A stretch of DNA of 59,296 nucleotides, from the NCBI GenBank assembly GCA_001003605.1, contig LCPL01000002.1:1-59296 (forward strand). The letters run 5' to 3'. This document shows positions 30,618 through 38,748 of this stretch, piece after piece. The notes below the pieces were generated by a model. The model worked only from the letters and a program-made list of their open reading frames with translations, was not told the DNA's origin and did no database searches. Every line of letters starts with the position of its first letter. The first letter of the stretch is position 1. Made by a program: the position numbers and the translations under genes. This DNA is from Parcubacteria group bacterium GW2011_GWC2_48_17 (GTDB lineage: Bacteria; Patescibacteriota; Minisyncoccia; Phycocordibacterales; UBA10002).

Positions 30618-32414
30618 ATGGAAATCCGTAACATAGCCATCATCGCACATGTAGACCACGGCAAAACCACTTTGACCGACGCGCTTTTGAAGCAGACAGG
30701 CGTCGGGAAAGAGGGAGCGTCCATGGATTCCAACGCGCTTGAACAGGAGCGCGGTATTACGATTTACGCCAAGAATACATCTATTCCATATAAAGGTGGA
30801 AAAATAAACATCGTGGATACGCCCGGACACGCGGATTTCGGCTCCGAAGTGGAGCGGGTACTTCGTTCCATTGATTGCGTTCTTCTTGTCGTTGACGCGC
30901 AGGAGGGCCCCATGCCGCAAACGCGTTTTGTTTTGAAAAAGTCTCTTGAGCTCGGTCTTAAGCCAATCGTAGTTATCAATAAAATAGACAAGCCCGCCGC
31001 CGACCCCGCAAGGACTCATGAACAAGTGTTGGAACTTTTTTTTGAACTTGGCGCGAGCGAGGAACAGTCTAATTTTCCAGTAGTCTATTCAATCGGAAGG
31101 CAGGGAATCGCCAAGAAGGAACTTACTGAAGAATCCAAGGACCTCACCCCTCTTCTCGAGACGATTACAAAACATGTCCCGAGCGCTTCCACAGAAGAAC
31201 GTTCGGCGAAACCGCTTCGGCTTCAACCATTCAATCTTGCCTACGACAATTTCCTCGGACGCATGGCAGTCGCGCGGGTGTATGAGGGAGTGGCCAGACC
31301 GGGAATGGAAGTATTCGTACGGAGTGAGAAGGGCGAAGTTCGCAAGGGAAAGATTCTTAAACTGTTCACGTGGAAGGGGATGGAAAAGGTGGAAACCGAG
31401 GAAGTTCAGTCAGGGGATATCGCGCTTCTCGCGGGCCTTACCGATATTGAGATAGGCGAAACGGTTTCCGAAAAAGAGAGCGCCGAGCCGCTTCCCGTCA
31501 TCTTGATAGACGAACCGACGATTGAGCTGCAATTTTTGGTCAACAATTCTCCTTTCGGAGGGCGCGACGGCAAGTTTGTGACGTCACGCCAGATTCGCGA
31601 GTATCTCTCGCGCGAGCTTGAAGTGAATGTAGGACTCAAAATAGATTTTTCCTCCACCGATTACTTGAAAGTCCGCGGCCGCGGGGAACTCCACATCGCG
31701 ATTTTGCTTGAAAATATGCGCCGAGCCGGCTATGAAATCCAAGTATCGCAGCCGCAAGTCATCATCCGCGAAGAAAACGGCGTGAAGACAGAACCATTCG
31801 AAGAGCTAATAATTGACACACCGATTGAATATCAAGGAGTTGTCATAGAGAAATTAGGACGCCGAGCGTTTATCGTGAAAGATATACGAGAACATGGAGG
31901 CGCGGTGCGCCTGATACTGGAAGGCCCGACGCGGGGGATTTTGGGCTACCGGAACCAATTCATTATAGACACGAGAGGTGAGGGAATCATGTCATCACGC
32001 GTTATCGGCTTCAAGCCGTATGCGGGCGAAATCAGCAAGCGCGCCGTCGGGTCAATGATTTCAATGGCAACAGGAAAGGCGCTTGGTTACGCGCTCTGGG
32101 GATTTCAGGAGCGGGGTCTTCTCTACATTGGCCCCGGCGCTCCAGTCTATGAAGGCATGGTCATCGGCAATACTTCCAAGGGCGAGCAAATGACGGTGAA
32201 TCCAACCAAAGGCAAACAGCTCACCAATGTGCGCGCGTCTGGAACCGATGAGGCGATTGACCTCGTGCCGCCCTATGAACTCACAATTGAACGCGGTTTG
32301 GAAGTTATGGCAGAAGACGAATATCTTGAAATTACGCCGAAGAGCGTACGTCTTCGAAAGCAATACCTGACTGAAATCGATCGTAATCGCGCGAAGCGCA
32401 GGGATACGAAGTAG
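30618..32414 (+). CDS. typA: Ribosome-associated GTPase TypA/BipA
   Basis: Translational GTPase related to EF-G and LepA, important for ribosome assembly at low temperature and under stress. G1 is [13 protein letters not shown], switch I region ERGITI, G3 [10 protein letters not shown]4 NKIDKP. The BipA-specific C-terminal domain is present ([52 protein letters not shown]). Length 598 is full. It has its own promoter after a strong terminator. Confidence 0.97.
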   Translation: MEIRNIAIIAHVDHGKTTLTDALLKQTGVGKEGASMDSNALEQERGITIYAKNTSIPYKGGKINIVDTPGHADFGSEVERVLRSIDCVLLVVDAQEGPMPQTRFVLKKSLELGLKPIVVINKIDKPAADPARTHEQVLELFFELGASEEQSNFPVVYSIGRQGIAKKELTEESKDLTPLLETITKHVPSASTEERSAKPLRLQPFNLAYDNFLGRMAVARVYEGVARPGMEVFVRSEKGEVRKGKILKLFTWKGMEKVETEEVQSGDIALLAGLTDIEIGETVSEKESAEPLPVILIDEPTIELQFLVNNSPFGGRDGKFVTSRQIREYLSRELEVNVGLKIDFSSTDYLKVRGRGELHIAILLENMRRAGYEIQVSQPQVIIREENGVKTEPFEELIIDTPIEYQGVVIEKLGRRAFIVKDIREHGGAVRLILEGPTRGILGYRNQFIIDTRGEGIMSSRVIGFKPYAGEISKRAVGSMISMATGKALGYALWGFQERGLLYIGPGAPVYEGMVIGNTSKGEQMTVNPTKGKQLTNVRASGTDEAIDLVPPYELTIERGLEVMAEDEYLEITPKSVRLRKQYLTEIDRNRAKRRDTK

Positions 32415-32464
32415 CTTTTAGCTGCTGGGGGAAAGACAAAAAAATTGGAGAATTTCGTGGATTT

Positions 32465-33433
32465 TTACACTGCACTCTGATTTATCCTCGTTAACCCCCA
32501 CACGGCAAAAAGGAGGAGTACCATGCCGGCGACTTGCATTGGCTTCAAAAACAAACCCAGCGCGGCGGCATTCACGATAACCGCGAGGAAGGGAAAACCA
32601 AGCTCTGCGAGCGTCGCAATAGATGCTTTCGTCGTTTGGAGGCCCTTGTAATAGATGAAGAGCGAAGTAAAGCCGGAGGTGATAGCAACGATGATGAGAA
32701 ACAGCGTATCCTTTCCTGTAAGCGCGCTTATCGTTTCAAGCGTGCCGCTGTTGAAATTGAGGACAATCAAGAAAAGAAAAGCAATAAGAAACCGCAGCGC
32801 GGTAAGTGTTTGAAAACTGACCGTATAGGAGTTGATTGCCGTTGTCGGTGGTTGGTGGTCGGTGCTTGGTCGCAATAGAGCGCGACCAAGCACGGTGCCA
32901 AGACCCCAAAGCGCCGCCGCGCCGAGCGCGAGAAGTACGCCAACGGTGTTCGGGTTCCATGCTTCGCCGTCATAAAGGCGTGGGACAAAGTCGGGAAATG
33001 AAATGACATACGCACCGAGAAGCGCGAAAATCGCCCAAGGCCAAAACCGTTTTCCAGTTCGTTCTTTAAGGAAGAGTGCGGCAAGCGAAATCACGATAAG
33101 CGGCTGGAGCTTCTGGAGGACAATGGCGACGGAAGGGTTCATGTAGGAAAATGTTTTTGTAAAAAGAATTGACGCGACGGCTGACGCGCCGATGCCGATT
33201 GCGAGTATTGCAAACCACTGCCTCCAATTCAGAACCTTGATTTCCTTCCAACCGGTGATAATGAACGGCAGAATCAAAAGTACGTTTACGAAATGCTCCG
33301 CGAGTACGATGAAGCTTGAATCAAGCGTACGCGTCAGGTGATACCGAAATGGCGCGTCAGTTGCCCACAGCATCGCGGCGATGAAAATCAAAACCGGCCC
33401 CCATGTCTTCACTCGTTCTTCAAAACGGTGCAT
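32465..33433 (-). CDS. EamA/DMT-superfamily transporter
   Basis: Ten-helix drug/metabolite transporter made of two EamA repeats: the first runs from VLIFIAAMLWATDAPFRYHLT to FWPWAIFALLGAYVISF, the second from TVGVLLALGAAALWGLGTVLGRALL to MVLLLFAVWGLTRINQSAV. The ORF track includes a false extension to 33970; the real start is the Met at 33433 (MHRFEERVKTW) or 33442. In the loop before helix 7 the peptide LLRPSTDHQPPTTAIN is encoded partly by a 12-bp inverted repeat (32862-32893), looking like a small inserted element. Substrate unknown. Confidence 0.85.
   Translation of the reverse strand: MHRFEERVKTWGPVLIFIAAMLWATDAPFRYHLTRTLDSSFIVLAEHFVNVLLILPFIITGWKEIKVLNWRQWFAILAIGIGASAVASILFTKTFSYMNPSVAIVLQKLQPLIVISLAALFLKERTGKRFWPWAIFALLGAYVISFPDFVPRLYDGEAWNPNTVGVLLALGAAALWGLGTVLGRALLRPSTDHQPPTTAINSYTVSFQTLTALRFLIAFLFLIVLNFNSGTLETISALTGKDTLFLIIVAITSGFTSLFIYYKGLQTTKASIATLAELGFPFLAVIVNAAALGLFLKPMQVAGMVLLLFAVWGLTRINQSAV
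32862..32893 (-). repeat. Inverted repeat inside the EamA transporter gene
   Basis: Arms GTGCTTGGTCGC/GCGACCAAGCAC with an 8-base loop, next to GGT-rich simple sequence (GGTGGTTGGTGG). The coded peptide is hydrophilic and falls in a loop between transmembrane helices. Confidence 0.5.
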
Positions 33434-33461
33434 AGCACACATATTAGCACGATGCACAAGG

Positions 33462-34608
33462 CACCGTAAGTTCCAATTTTGTGCATAAGGCCAGATGCAT
33501 ATTGCACTCTTTGGTCTCTCCAAAGCAGTGAGGATTTTCAACAAATTCAGGGGAACCAAGGGGTTCATTACCACCTGGGAGCGCGTGCTACGCTTCCGGC
33601 ATATGATTACCGAGCAAGCGAAGCGGCGGGTCAGAATACTCGCCTTTTGGGACAAACACGGCACGGAAGCGGTCGAAGAGGCGTTCGAGGTGAAAGAGCG
33701 TACTCTGTACTTGTGGCAGAGGAAGCTCAAAGAGGGGCAGGGGAAGCTCGAAAGCCTCAATAGCGGGAACAAAGCTCCCAAGAAGAAGCGGAAACGTCTC
33801 TGGGATGTTCGCATCATCGAGGAACTCCGCCGTCTGCGAAGCGTCCATCCAAATCTCGGAGCGGAGAAACTGCATCCGCTCATGCTGCCGTTCTCTGCCG
33901 CACTCCATCTCCACTGTCCCAAGCCCCGTACCATCGGTCGGCTCATAGCAGACTGCGGTGGTCTGCGCATCTACCCGCAGAAAGTCACGGGTACCGGGAG
34001 AATCGTGAAAGCAAACCGGCAGAAGGTACTGCGCAAGCCAAAGGACTTCAAGACGACATACGCCGGCCACCTCGTGGCGCTCGATACCATTGAACGGTTC
34101 ATTTTCGGCATCAGGCGTTACATCATCACCTTTGAGGACATCCACACCCGCTTCGCCTTCGCCTGGGCAACCACCTCCCACGCCTCTCTGGCGGCAAAGG
34201 AGTTCTTTGTCCTCTGCCTGAAGGTTTTCCCGTACCCCATTGACTTCGTGCTGACCGACAACGGGAGTGAGTTCAAGAAGCATTTCTCGGAGGAACTCCG
34301 TCGTCTCCACCTCGTCCATTACCATACCTACCCCAAGACGCCGAAGCTGAACGCCCACATGGAACGGTTCAACCGCAGGGTGCAGGAGGAATTCGTGGAT
34401 TACCATGCCAACCTTCTCCTTGATACCGAATCCTTCAACCGGAAGCTCATGGATTATCTGGCCTTTTACAACACCGAACGCGTCCATTTCGCTTTCGGGA
34501 ACAAACTCTCTCCCGTCGACTTCATGCTATCATTGCCTCGTTACCAACTAACTGGAGACCGGGAGTGCAAAACTGGGTGGCCTTATACAAGAAATGGAAT
34601 TAACGACA
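33462..34608 (+). mobile_element. IS481/IS3-like insertion sequence
   Basis: About 1.15 kb around one transposase gene. Imperfect terminal inverted repeats of roughly 28-30 bp: the right end read inward is TGTCGTTAATTCCATTTC followed by TTGTATAAGGCC, the left end has CCGTAAGTTCCAATTTTG followed by TGCATAAGGCC. A target duplication cannot be identified with confidence. It lies between the EamA gene and the epimerase gene. Confidence 0.75.
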
Positions 34609-34634
34609 AGGTGTTGTATAATTGCATCACATGA
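33495..34634 (+). CDS. DDE transposase, IS481/IS3 family
   Basis: 379 residues. The N-terminal helix-turn-helix (MITEQAKRRVRILAFWDKHG ... VKERTLYLWQRKLKEG) is followed by an rve integrase core: first Asp in HLVALDTIERF, second in FVLTDNGSEFKKHF, Glu in LNAHMERFNRRVQEEF. DYLAFYNTERVHFAFGNKLSP is the conserved C-terminal block. The frame runs about 26 bp past the right terminal repeat, so the last residues come from flanking DNA. It appears intact and may be active. Confidence 0.92.
   Translation: MHIALFGLSKAVRIFNKFRGTKGFITTWERVLRFRHMITEQAKRRVRILAFWDKHGTEAVEEAFEVKERTLYLWQRKLKEGQGKLESLNSGNKAPKKKRKRLWDVRIIEELRRLRSVHPNLGAEKLHPLMLPFSAALHLHCPKPRTIGRLIADCGGLRIYPQKVTGTGRIVKANRQKVLRKPKDFKTTYAGHLVALDTIERFIFGIRRYIITFEDIHTRFAFAWATTSHASLAAKEFFVLCLKVFPYPIDFVLTDNGSEFKKHFSEELRRLHLVHYHTYPKTPKLNAHMERFNRRVQEEFVDYHANLLLDTESFNRKLMDYLAFYNTERVHFAFGNKLSPVDFMLSLPRYQLTGDRECKTGWPYTRNGINDKVLYNCIT
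34617..34622 (+). promoter_or_regulatory. -10 box between the IS end and the epimerase gene
   Basis: TATAAT eight bases before the ATG at 34631. The -35 position (34594-34599, ATGGAA) lies inside the right terminal repeat of the IS, so insertion may have built a hybrid promoter. Confidence 0.4.
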
Positions 34635-35482
34635 AAACTATACTGGTTACCGGCGGGGCGGGATTCATAGGGTCAAACCTTATTGAGCAATTGGTAAAGG
34701 ACCCTCAAAATACGGTGTATTCGCTGGACAATTATTCCACCGGCTCGAAAAACAATCACATCAAAGGCGCGACCTACATTACAGGCGATACGAATGATAT
34801 TGCCAAACTTGTTACGGCGGTGCCTGTCCTTGTCTATCACCTAGGTGAGTATGCGCGTGTTGAGAAAAGCTTTGAAGATATGCCTTTGGTTTGGCATTCA
34901 AATAAGGCAGGCACGTTTGCTGTGTTGGAATTCTGCCGGAAACATGGAGCAAAGATAGTCTATGCCGGCTCAAGCACCAAATTCGGAGATGGCGGGCTAG
35001 GGCGAAATCAAAGCCCATATGCATGGAGCAAGGCCTCCAATACGGAACTCGTACAAAATTACGGTGCATGGTTTAACCTTCCATTTGCAATCACTTATTT
35101 CTACAATGTGTACGGGCAAAGAGAACTGTCGGGAGCGTATGGGACAGTCGTCGAGATATTTCGGCAGGCACGCCTGCATGGCGAGCCGCTTAAGGTGGTG
35201 GCGCCAGGTACGCAGACCCGCATCTTTACCAATGTTGACGACATTGTGCATGGACTCCTTCTCGTTGGTGAAAAGGGTAGCGGAGACGGCTACGGCCTTG
35301 GCGCGGAAGAAACCTATTCCATTTTGGACATCGCGAAGATGTTTGGTGGCGAAATCGAGATGCTTCCCGAGCGAAAGGGAAACCGAATGTCATCTTCAAT
35401 TGACCTGTCGCGCTCGGAAGGTGAACTTGGCTGGCGCGCGAAGAAAAATCTCGCGGAATATATTGGCAGTGTTCTAAACTAA
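34631..35482 (+). CDS. NAD-dependent sugar epimerase/dehydratase (extended SDR)
   Basis: Nucleotide-sugar modifying enzyme of the GalE-like extended short-chain dehydrogenase family. NAD binding is through TGGAGFIGSNLIEQL. The catalytic residues are in YAGSSTKFG and SPYAWSK (Tyr-x3-Lys). YNVYGQRE, then TRIFTNVDDIVHGLL, are the usual C-terminal landmarks. The start is taken at 34631 (MKTILVTGG). At 283 residues it is slightly short for GalE. It could serve surface polysaccharide synthesis with the nucleotidyltransferase at 209. Confidence 0.9.
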   Translation: MKTILVTGGAGFIGSNLIEQLVKDPQNTVYSLDNYSTGSKNNHIKGATYITGDTNDIAKLVTAVPVLVYHLGEYARVEKSFEDMPLVWHSNKAGTFAVLEFCRKHGAKIVYAGSSTKFGDGGLGRNQSPYAWSKASNTELVQNYGAWFNLPFAITYFYNVYGQRELSGAYGTVVEIFRQARLHGEPLKVVAPGTQTRIFTNVDDIVHGLLLVGEKGSGDGYGLGAEETYSILDIAKMFGGEIEMLPERKGNRMSSSIDLSRSEGELGWRAKKNLAEYIGSVLN

Positions 35483-35544
35483 AAATGTGGATAGGAATCC
35501 CAGCTCCAGTGCTATAATTTAGAGATTAATAATAGCTTCTCGAA

Positions 35545-35697
35545 ATGCAAATGCAAAAAACGATTATTGTACTTATCACTCTCACTGTCGCGCTGATTTT
35601 CTACTGGCAGTTTTTTGTGCCGTCACCAGCGCCAGCCGCGGAGACAAGCTTTCCTTCGGAACAAACAGGCCAATTAGAGGCGGACTTTTCGCAGTGA
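35545..35697 (+). CDS. Small single-pass membrane protein (50 aa)
   Basis: Too short for the ORF track. The frame reads MQMQKTIIVLITLTVALIF, then YWQFFVPSPAPAAE and an acidic tail: one transmembrane helix with a Pro/Ala/Glu-rich outer part. TATAAT at 35513-35518 is well placed for a promoter, giving a leader of about 20 nt. No database support is possible here, so the call rests on composition and promoter. Confidence 0.5.
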   Translation: MQMQKTIIVLITLTVALIFYWQFFVPSPAPAAETSFPSEQTGQLEADFSQ

Positions 35698-35732
35698 TAT
35701 AGATCTTGATTTGGAATAGCAAATCTCTCTAT

Positions 35733-36122
35733 TTAGAGAGTCGCTGTGGCGCGTACCTTTTTAAGGTCACTCGCGATTGCCTTTTTGAGTGCCGCATCGC
35801 TTTTGAAGACTTTGTAATGGCGCAAATAGCTCATTATAAACAAACGCAATTTCTTACCATAAAGTGCGCCGGAGAAATCGAGCAAATGCGCCTCAATTTT
35901 TGGAAGTCCCCTTTTGTCTAGTGGACCAATAACGATTCCTGCAAGGTAGGTTTTCTTAAGTCCTGATATTTCGACGGTACCCGCATACACCCCAAAAGGT
36001 ACGCGGAGCTTTTTCTTCATATACTCCCGCCTATCAAGATTAGCAGTTGGAAATCCAAGTTTTCTTCCAGCGCGAGCTCCTCGCACCACTTTACCGGAAA
36101 ACATAAACAAAATGCGTTGCAT
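35733..36122 (-). CDS. Stand-alone riboflavin kinase domain
   Basis: Converts riboflavin to FMN with ATP. The text SGKVVRGARAGRKLGFPTANL and IEAHLLDFSGALYGKKLRL match the C-terminal riboflavin kinase half of bacterial RibF (PTAN metal/ATP motif, catalytic Glu). The N-terminal FAD synthetase half is absent: 129 residues instead of about 310. Start 36122 (MQRILFMFSGK) or 36104. A monofunctional enzyme would make FMN but not FAD, consistent with reduced metabolism. It is downstream of the LOG-family gene on the same strand. Confidence 0.88.
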   Translation of the reverse strand: MQRILFMFSGKVVRGARAGRKLGFPTANLDRREYMKKKLRVPFGVYAGTVEISGLKKTYLAGIVIGPLDKRGLPKIEAHLLDFSGALYGKKLRLFIMSYLRHYKVFKSDAALKKAIASDLKKVRATATL

Positions 36123-36185
36123 AAAGTGATGCTTAACACATAGATTTCATCGTAGAAGACCTGCAACTTTGTCCTGGCTTCACTC

Positions 36186-36905
36186 TTAAGGTCTCCTGTG
36201 CGTTATTCCATCGTGTATCGGCACGGTGCGTATCGCCTCAGCAATCTCCTCTTCGTCATCGGTAATTCTATAAAGCAGAAGGTCGCTCTTACTTACAGCC
36301 TGGTGAATAGCATATAGATTATCTCTAATGAAGCGGTCTAACGGTTCCCAATAATCTTTGCCAACAAGAAAGATCGGCACGCGGCGAATTTTATGCGTTT
36401 GTATCAGAGTTATGACCTCAAAGAATTCATCCAGAGTTCCGAATCCTCCAGGAAAGAAAATATAGGCTTCGGCGGCGTATGAAAGAGCCACCTTCCGAAC
36501 AAAGAAGTGCGAAAAATCGATGGAAGCAGTCGTATACTTATTTCCCCCCTGTTCCTTAGGTAGCCGAATATTGAGGCCGACTGACTCGCCGCCGGCCTCG
36601 AACGCGCCTCTATTCGCCGCCTCCATGATGCCTGCGCTTCCTCCTGTCAGAATCGTATAGCCAAGCTCTTTTGCGATTTTTCCAGCAAGCCGACGAGCTT
36701 TTACGCAGTGTTCATTGTCTTCATGAAAACGGGACGAGCCGAAAAAGGTGACTGAACGGGGGAAGTTAGTTATAAATTCAAACGCCTCCAAGAATTCACG
36801 GTCAATTCTTGTGATTCGCGATTTAATTTGCTCTCTGACATCACTTGTGCTGGGCGCCATGTGGAGAAGTTCTTTCCCATCTTTGTCTTTTTCTGGCGGT
36901 AGCAT
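36186..36905 (-). CDS. LOG-family protein (TIGR00730-type Rossmann fold)
   Basis: Related to cytokinin-activating LOG phosphoribohydrolases and nucleotide 5'-monophosphate nucleosidases. Two landmarks are clear: TGGSAGIMEAANRGAFEAGG and the catalytic/nucleotide motif PGGFGTLDEFFEVITLIQ (PGGxGTxxE). Length 239 with a charged N-terminal extension. In bacteria the substrate is often an AMP-like nucleotide; the exact role here is open. The gene is divergent from tgt, with a 32-bp palindrome between them. Confidence 0.88.
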   Translation of the reverse strand: MLPPEKDKDGKELLHMAPSTSDVREQIKSRITRIDREFLEAFEFITNFPRSVTFFGSSRFHEDNEHCVKARRLAGKIAKELGYTILTGGSAGIMEAANRGAFEAGGESVGLNIRLPKEQGGNKYTTASIDFSHFFVRKVALSYAAEAYIFFPGGFGTLDEFFEVITLIQTHKIRRVPIFLVGKDYWEPLDRFIRDNLYAIHQAVSKSDLLLYRITDDEEEIAEAIRTVPIHDGITHRRP

Positions 36906-37004
36906 TTGAATCTATTGTATCCCAGTAAATTGGAAAAGCAAAGCTGCTATCTAAGCTGCAATTCAGCCGGCCATAATCTTTTAGGCTCTCGAGAGCAACA
37001 TGCG

Positions 37005-37036
37005 TACCATGTAACTACGATCGTACTTACATGGTA
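37005..37036. repeat. 32-bp spacerless palindrome centred on TACGATCGTA
   Basis: Left half TACCATGTAACTACGA; one mismatched pair in 16. It lies in the divergent region between the LOG-family gene and tgt. A second palindrome with the same TACGATCGTA core is at 47035-47066. Confidence 0.6.
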
Positions 37037-37108
37037 AGCTGGAAATCTTTTGCACATCACACCACCTACGACTCGACTAGACTTGGTGTGCGCCGTATAC
37101 TTCCCGCT

Positions 37109-38392
37109 ATGAACTTCGAAATTCAGAAAAGACTTTCAAACGCGCTCGGAAGGGCGGGGCGGCTCGAAACACCGCACGGAGTTATCGAAACTCCGGCGTT
37201 CGTTGCTGTGGGAACCAAGGCGACTGTAAAAGCGCTGACGCCACATGAAGTCAAGGAAACTGGAGCGCAGGTCGTCTTGGGAAATACCTACCACCTTTAT
37301 TTGGAACCGGGGGAAGAGATTGTCAAGGAAGCTGGCGGAATAGGGAAATTCATGGGCTGGGGCGGTCCCACCTTGACCGATTCCGGCGGGTTTCAGGTAT
37401 TCTCACTCGGTGCGGACTTTGACAGAAAAATCGGGAAAGTCAGAAGGCACCAAGAAATCAAGGATATCTATTCCAATATTCCACAGAACAGTGGAATAGA
37501 AGAAGTGAGCAGGGGCCAGATAGAAAAGTTGGCGAAGATTGACGAAGACGGCGTTACTTTCAGGTCGTACAAAGACGGGAGTGCGCACCGCTTTACGCCC
37601 GAGCGCTCTATTGAAATACAGCATGACCTCGGAGCCGATATCATATTCGCGTTTGACGAATGCACCTCTCCAGACGCGCCGTACGAGTATCAGAAAGAAG
37701 CAATGGAACGCACTCACAGATGGGCAGAGCGTTCGCTCACGCGACACTATGAGCTGAAACAAAGTTCGACCTTGAATCGGGAAAAAGGTCGAACCTTGTT
37801 TCAGCAACAGATATTTGGGATAGTGCAAGGCGGGAGATTCGAGGACCTCCGTAAGGAAAGCGCAAAAGCAATTGGCAGGATGCATGTCCGCCGAAGCCTT
37901 GGCGAAGGCAGAGACTTTGACGGCTTCGGCATCGGCGGCTCGTTTGACAAGGAAGACATGGGGAACGCCGTGCGGTGGGTAAATGAGCTTCTGCCGGAGG
38001 AAAAGCCGCGCCATCTTCTCGGCATTGGCGACCCGATAGACCTTTTTGACGCCGTGGAGAATGGCTGCGACCTCTTTGACTGCGTCGCCCCAACACGAGA
38101 AGCGCGAAATGGTTCTTTGTACACGAAACGCGGCAGGTTCAACATTGAAAATGCAAAATATAGGACCGACTTCACGCCCATCGAAGACGACTGCGAGTGC
38201 TACACGTGCAAAAATTTCACCCGAGCATACCTCGCGCATCTGTTTCGCTCAAAGGAGATTCTCTCAAATACGCTCGCGACAATTCATAACCTCCATTTTA
38301 TCGTTCAGCTTGTTGGGAATATGCGTTCGGCAATTCTTGATGAAGACTTTTTCCGTTTTCGTGACAGCTTTCTTAAGTCGTATACGCGTTGA
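37109..38392 (+). CDS. tgt: Queuine/preQ1 tRNA-guanine transglycosylase
   Basis: Swaps guanine 34 of GUN-anticodon tRNAs for a queuosine precursor. The start at 37109 (MNFEIQKRLSNALGRAGRLETPHG) replaces the ORF-track start at 37031. Active-site motifs are TLTDSGGFQVFSL and FAFDECTSP; the zinc site is CECYTC plus a His in ATIHNLHF. At 427 residues it is about 50 longer than usual because of three extra segments, each encoded by palindromic or repeat DNA: after FSLGADFDRK, before IFGIVQGG, and MHVRRSLGEG before FDGFGIGG. The frame stays open, so all are in phase. No queuosine-synthesis genes are in the window. Confidence 0.95.
   Translation: MNFEIQKRLSNALGRAGRLETPHGVIETPAFVAVGTKATVKALTPHEVKETGAQVVLGNTYHLYLEPGEEIVKEAGGIGKFMGWGGPTLTDSGGFQVFSLGADFDRKIGKVRRHQEIKDIYSNIPQNSGIEEVSRGQIEKLAKIDEDGVTFRSYKDGSAHRFTPERSIEIQHDLGADIIFAFDECTSPDAPYEYQKEAMERTHRWAERSLTRHYELKQSSTLNREKGRTLFQQQIFGIVQGGRFEDLRKESAKAIGRMHVRRSLGEGRDFDGFGIGGSFDKEDMGNAVRWVNELLPEEKPRHLLGIGDPIDLFDAVENGCDLFDCVAPTREARNGSLYTKRGRFNIENAKYRTDFTPIEDDCECYTCKNFTRAYLAHLFRSKEILSNTLATIHNLHFIVQLVGNMRSAILDEDFFRFRDSFLKSYTR
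37468..37499 (+). repeat. Palindromic insertion 1 in tgt
   Basis: TATTCCAC-AGAACA-GTGGAATA hairpin, with CTATTCCA repeated just upstream. It lies in the extra segment of about 38 residues that follows FSLGADFDRK. Confidence 0.55.
37754..37804 (+). repeat. Palindromic insertion 2 in tgt
   Basis: 20-bp arms (CTGAAACAAAGTTCGACCTT and its near complement, one mismatch) around an 11-base loop. Each arm holds a version of the ACAAGGTTCGACCTTGT unit also seen in uvrB. It encodes about 14 extra residues before IFGIVQGG. Confidence 0.7.
37886..37912 (+). repeat. Repeat insertion 3 in tgt
   Basis: GTCCGCCGAAGCCTTGGCGA continued by AGGCAGA, with CGCC/GGCG self-pairing, encodes VRRSLGEGR between the helix after FEDLRKESAKAIG and FDGFGIGG. 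Similar GCCGAAGC/GCGAAGGC words lie in the gap at 18785-18840. Confidence 0.55.
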
Positions 38393-38442
38393 ATTTGAGG
38401 CGGTTGATTCTTGGATTTTATTTTACAACTTTGAATGGTTTT

Positions 38443-38482
38443 AATGTAGTTTTTATTTACGGCCGTAAATAAAAACTACATT
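38443..38482. repeat. Perfect 40-bp spacerless palindrome
   Basis: Left half AATGTAGTTTTTATTTACGG pairs with its exact complement; centre GG/CC. It lies 50 bp after tgt. Perfect palindromes of this size are unstable in cells with SbcCD, so persistence suggests selection or recent origin. Confidence 0.75.
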
Positions 38483-38531
38483 GCGGTTCCCGAACACACG
38501 CGTCGTCGACGAGTTTCGTAATTCACAGTTA

Positions 38532-38569
38532 TTTAGCAAAATTTTGACGGCCGTCGAAATTTTGCTAAA
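38532..38569. repeat. 38-bp spacerless palindrome, one mismatched pair
   Basis: Left half TTTAGCAAAATTTTGACGG; centre GG/CC as in the neighbour at 38443. The outer arms differ between the two, but both share ACGGCCGT at the centre. Confidence 0.7.
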
Positions 38570-38635
38570 GTGCCTACCTGCGCACTTTTAGCCACTTTTC
38601 TATGGGCTAATTCACAGTACTGTAAACCAAACGAA

Positions 38636-38664
38636 CGAAAAAGCAGTAGCCCACCGGCTACCGC
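38636..38664 (-). terminator. Minus-strand terminator
   Basis: GCAGTAGCC/GGCTACCGC stem (one wobble pair, CACC loop); the minus strand continues TTTTTCG. It would end the transcript of the 38749-38961 gene. Confidence 0.55.
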
Positions 38665-38748
38665 TTGACTCCTTATTCAATTCCGTTTAGCGCTACGCGA
38701 ACCTTCTTCCTTGAAGTCTGTCAGCAGCCGCTCGAGCGCCGGTGATCA

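Larger units (their letters stand above)
38393..38748. other. Intergenic region with two long palindromes and a minus-strand terminator
   Basis: 356 bp without a gene. It holds the palindromes at 38443-38482 and 38532-38569, a shorter TTCACAGTACTGTAAA palindrome near 38610, and a terminator for the minus-strand gene at 38749. Nothing protein-like is seen. Confidence 0.6.

Noticed and set aside
33588-34487. 299-aa minus-strand ORF opposite the transposase
   Set aside because: Shadow frame; the plus strand carries the DDE motifs and the terminal repeats fit the plus-strand gene.
37403-38239. 278-aa minus-strand ORF opposite tgt
   Set aside because: Shadow of tgt; no recognisable domain and it contradicts the conserved tgt frame.
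38443-38569. The long palindromes as rho-independent terminators
   Set aside because: They have no loop, are AT-rich in the arms and lack a following T-tract.
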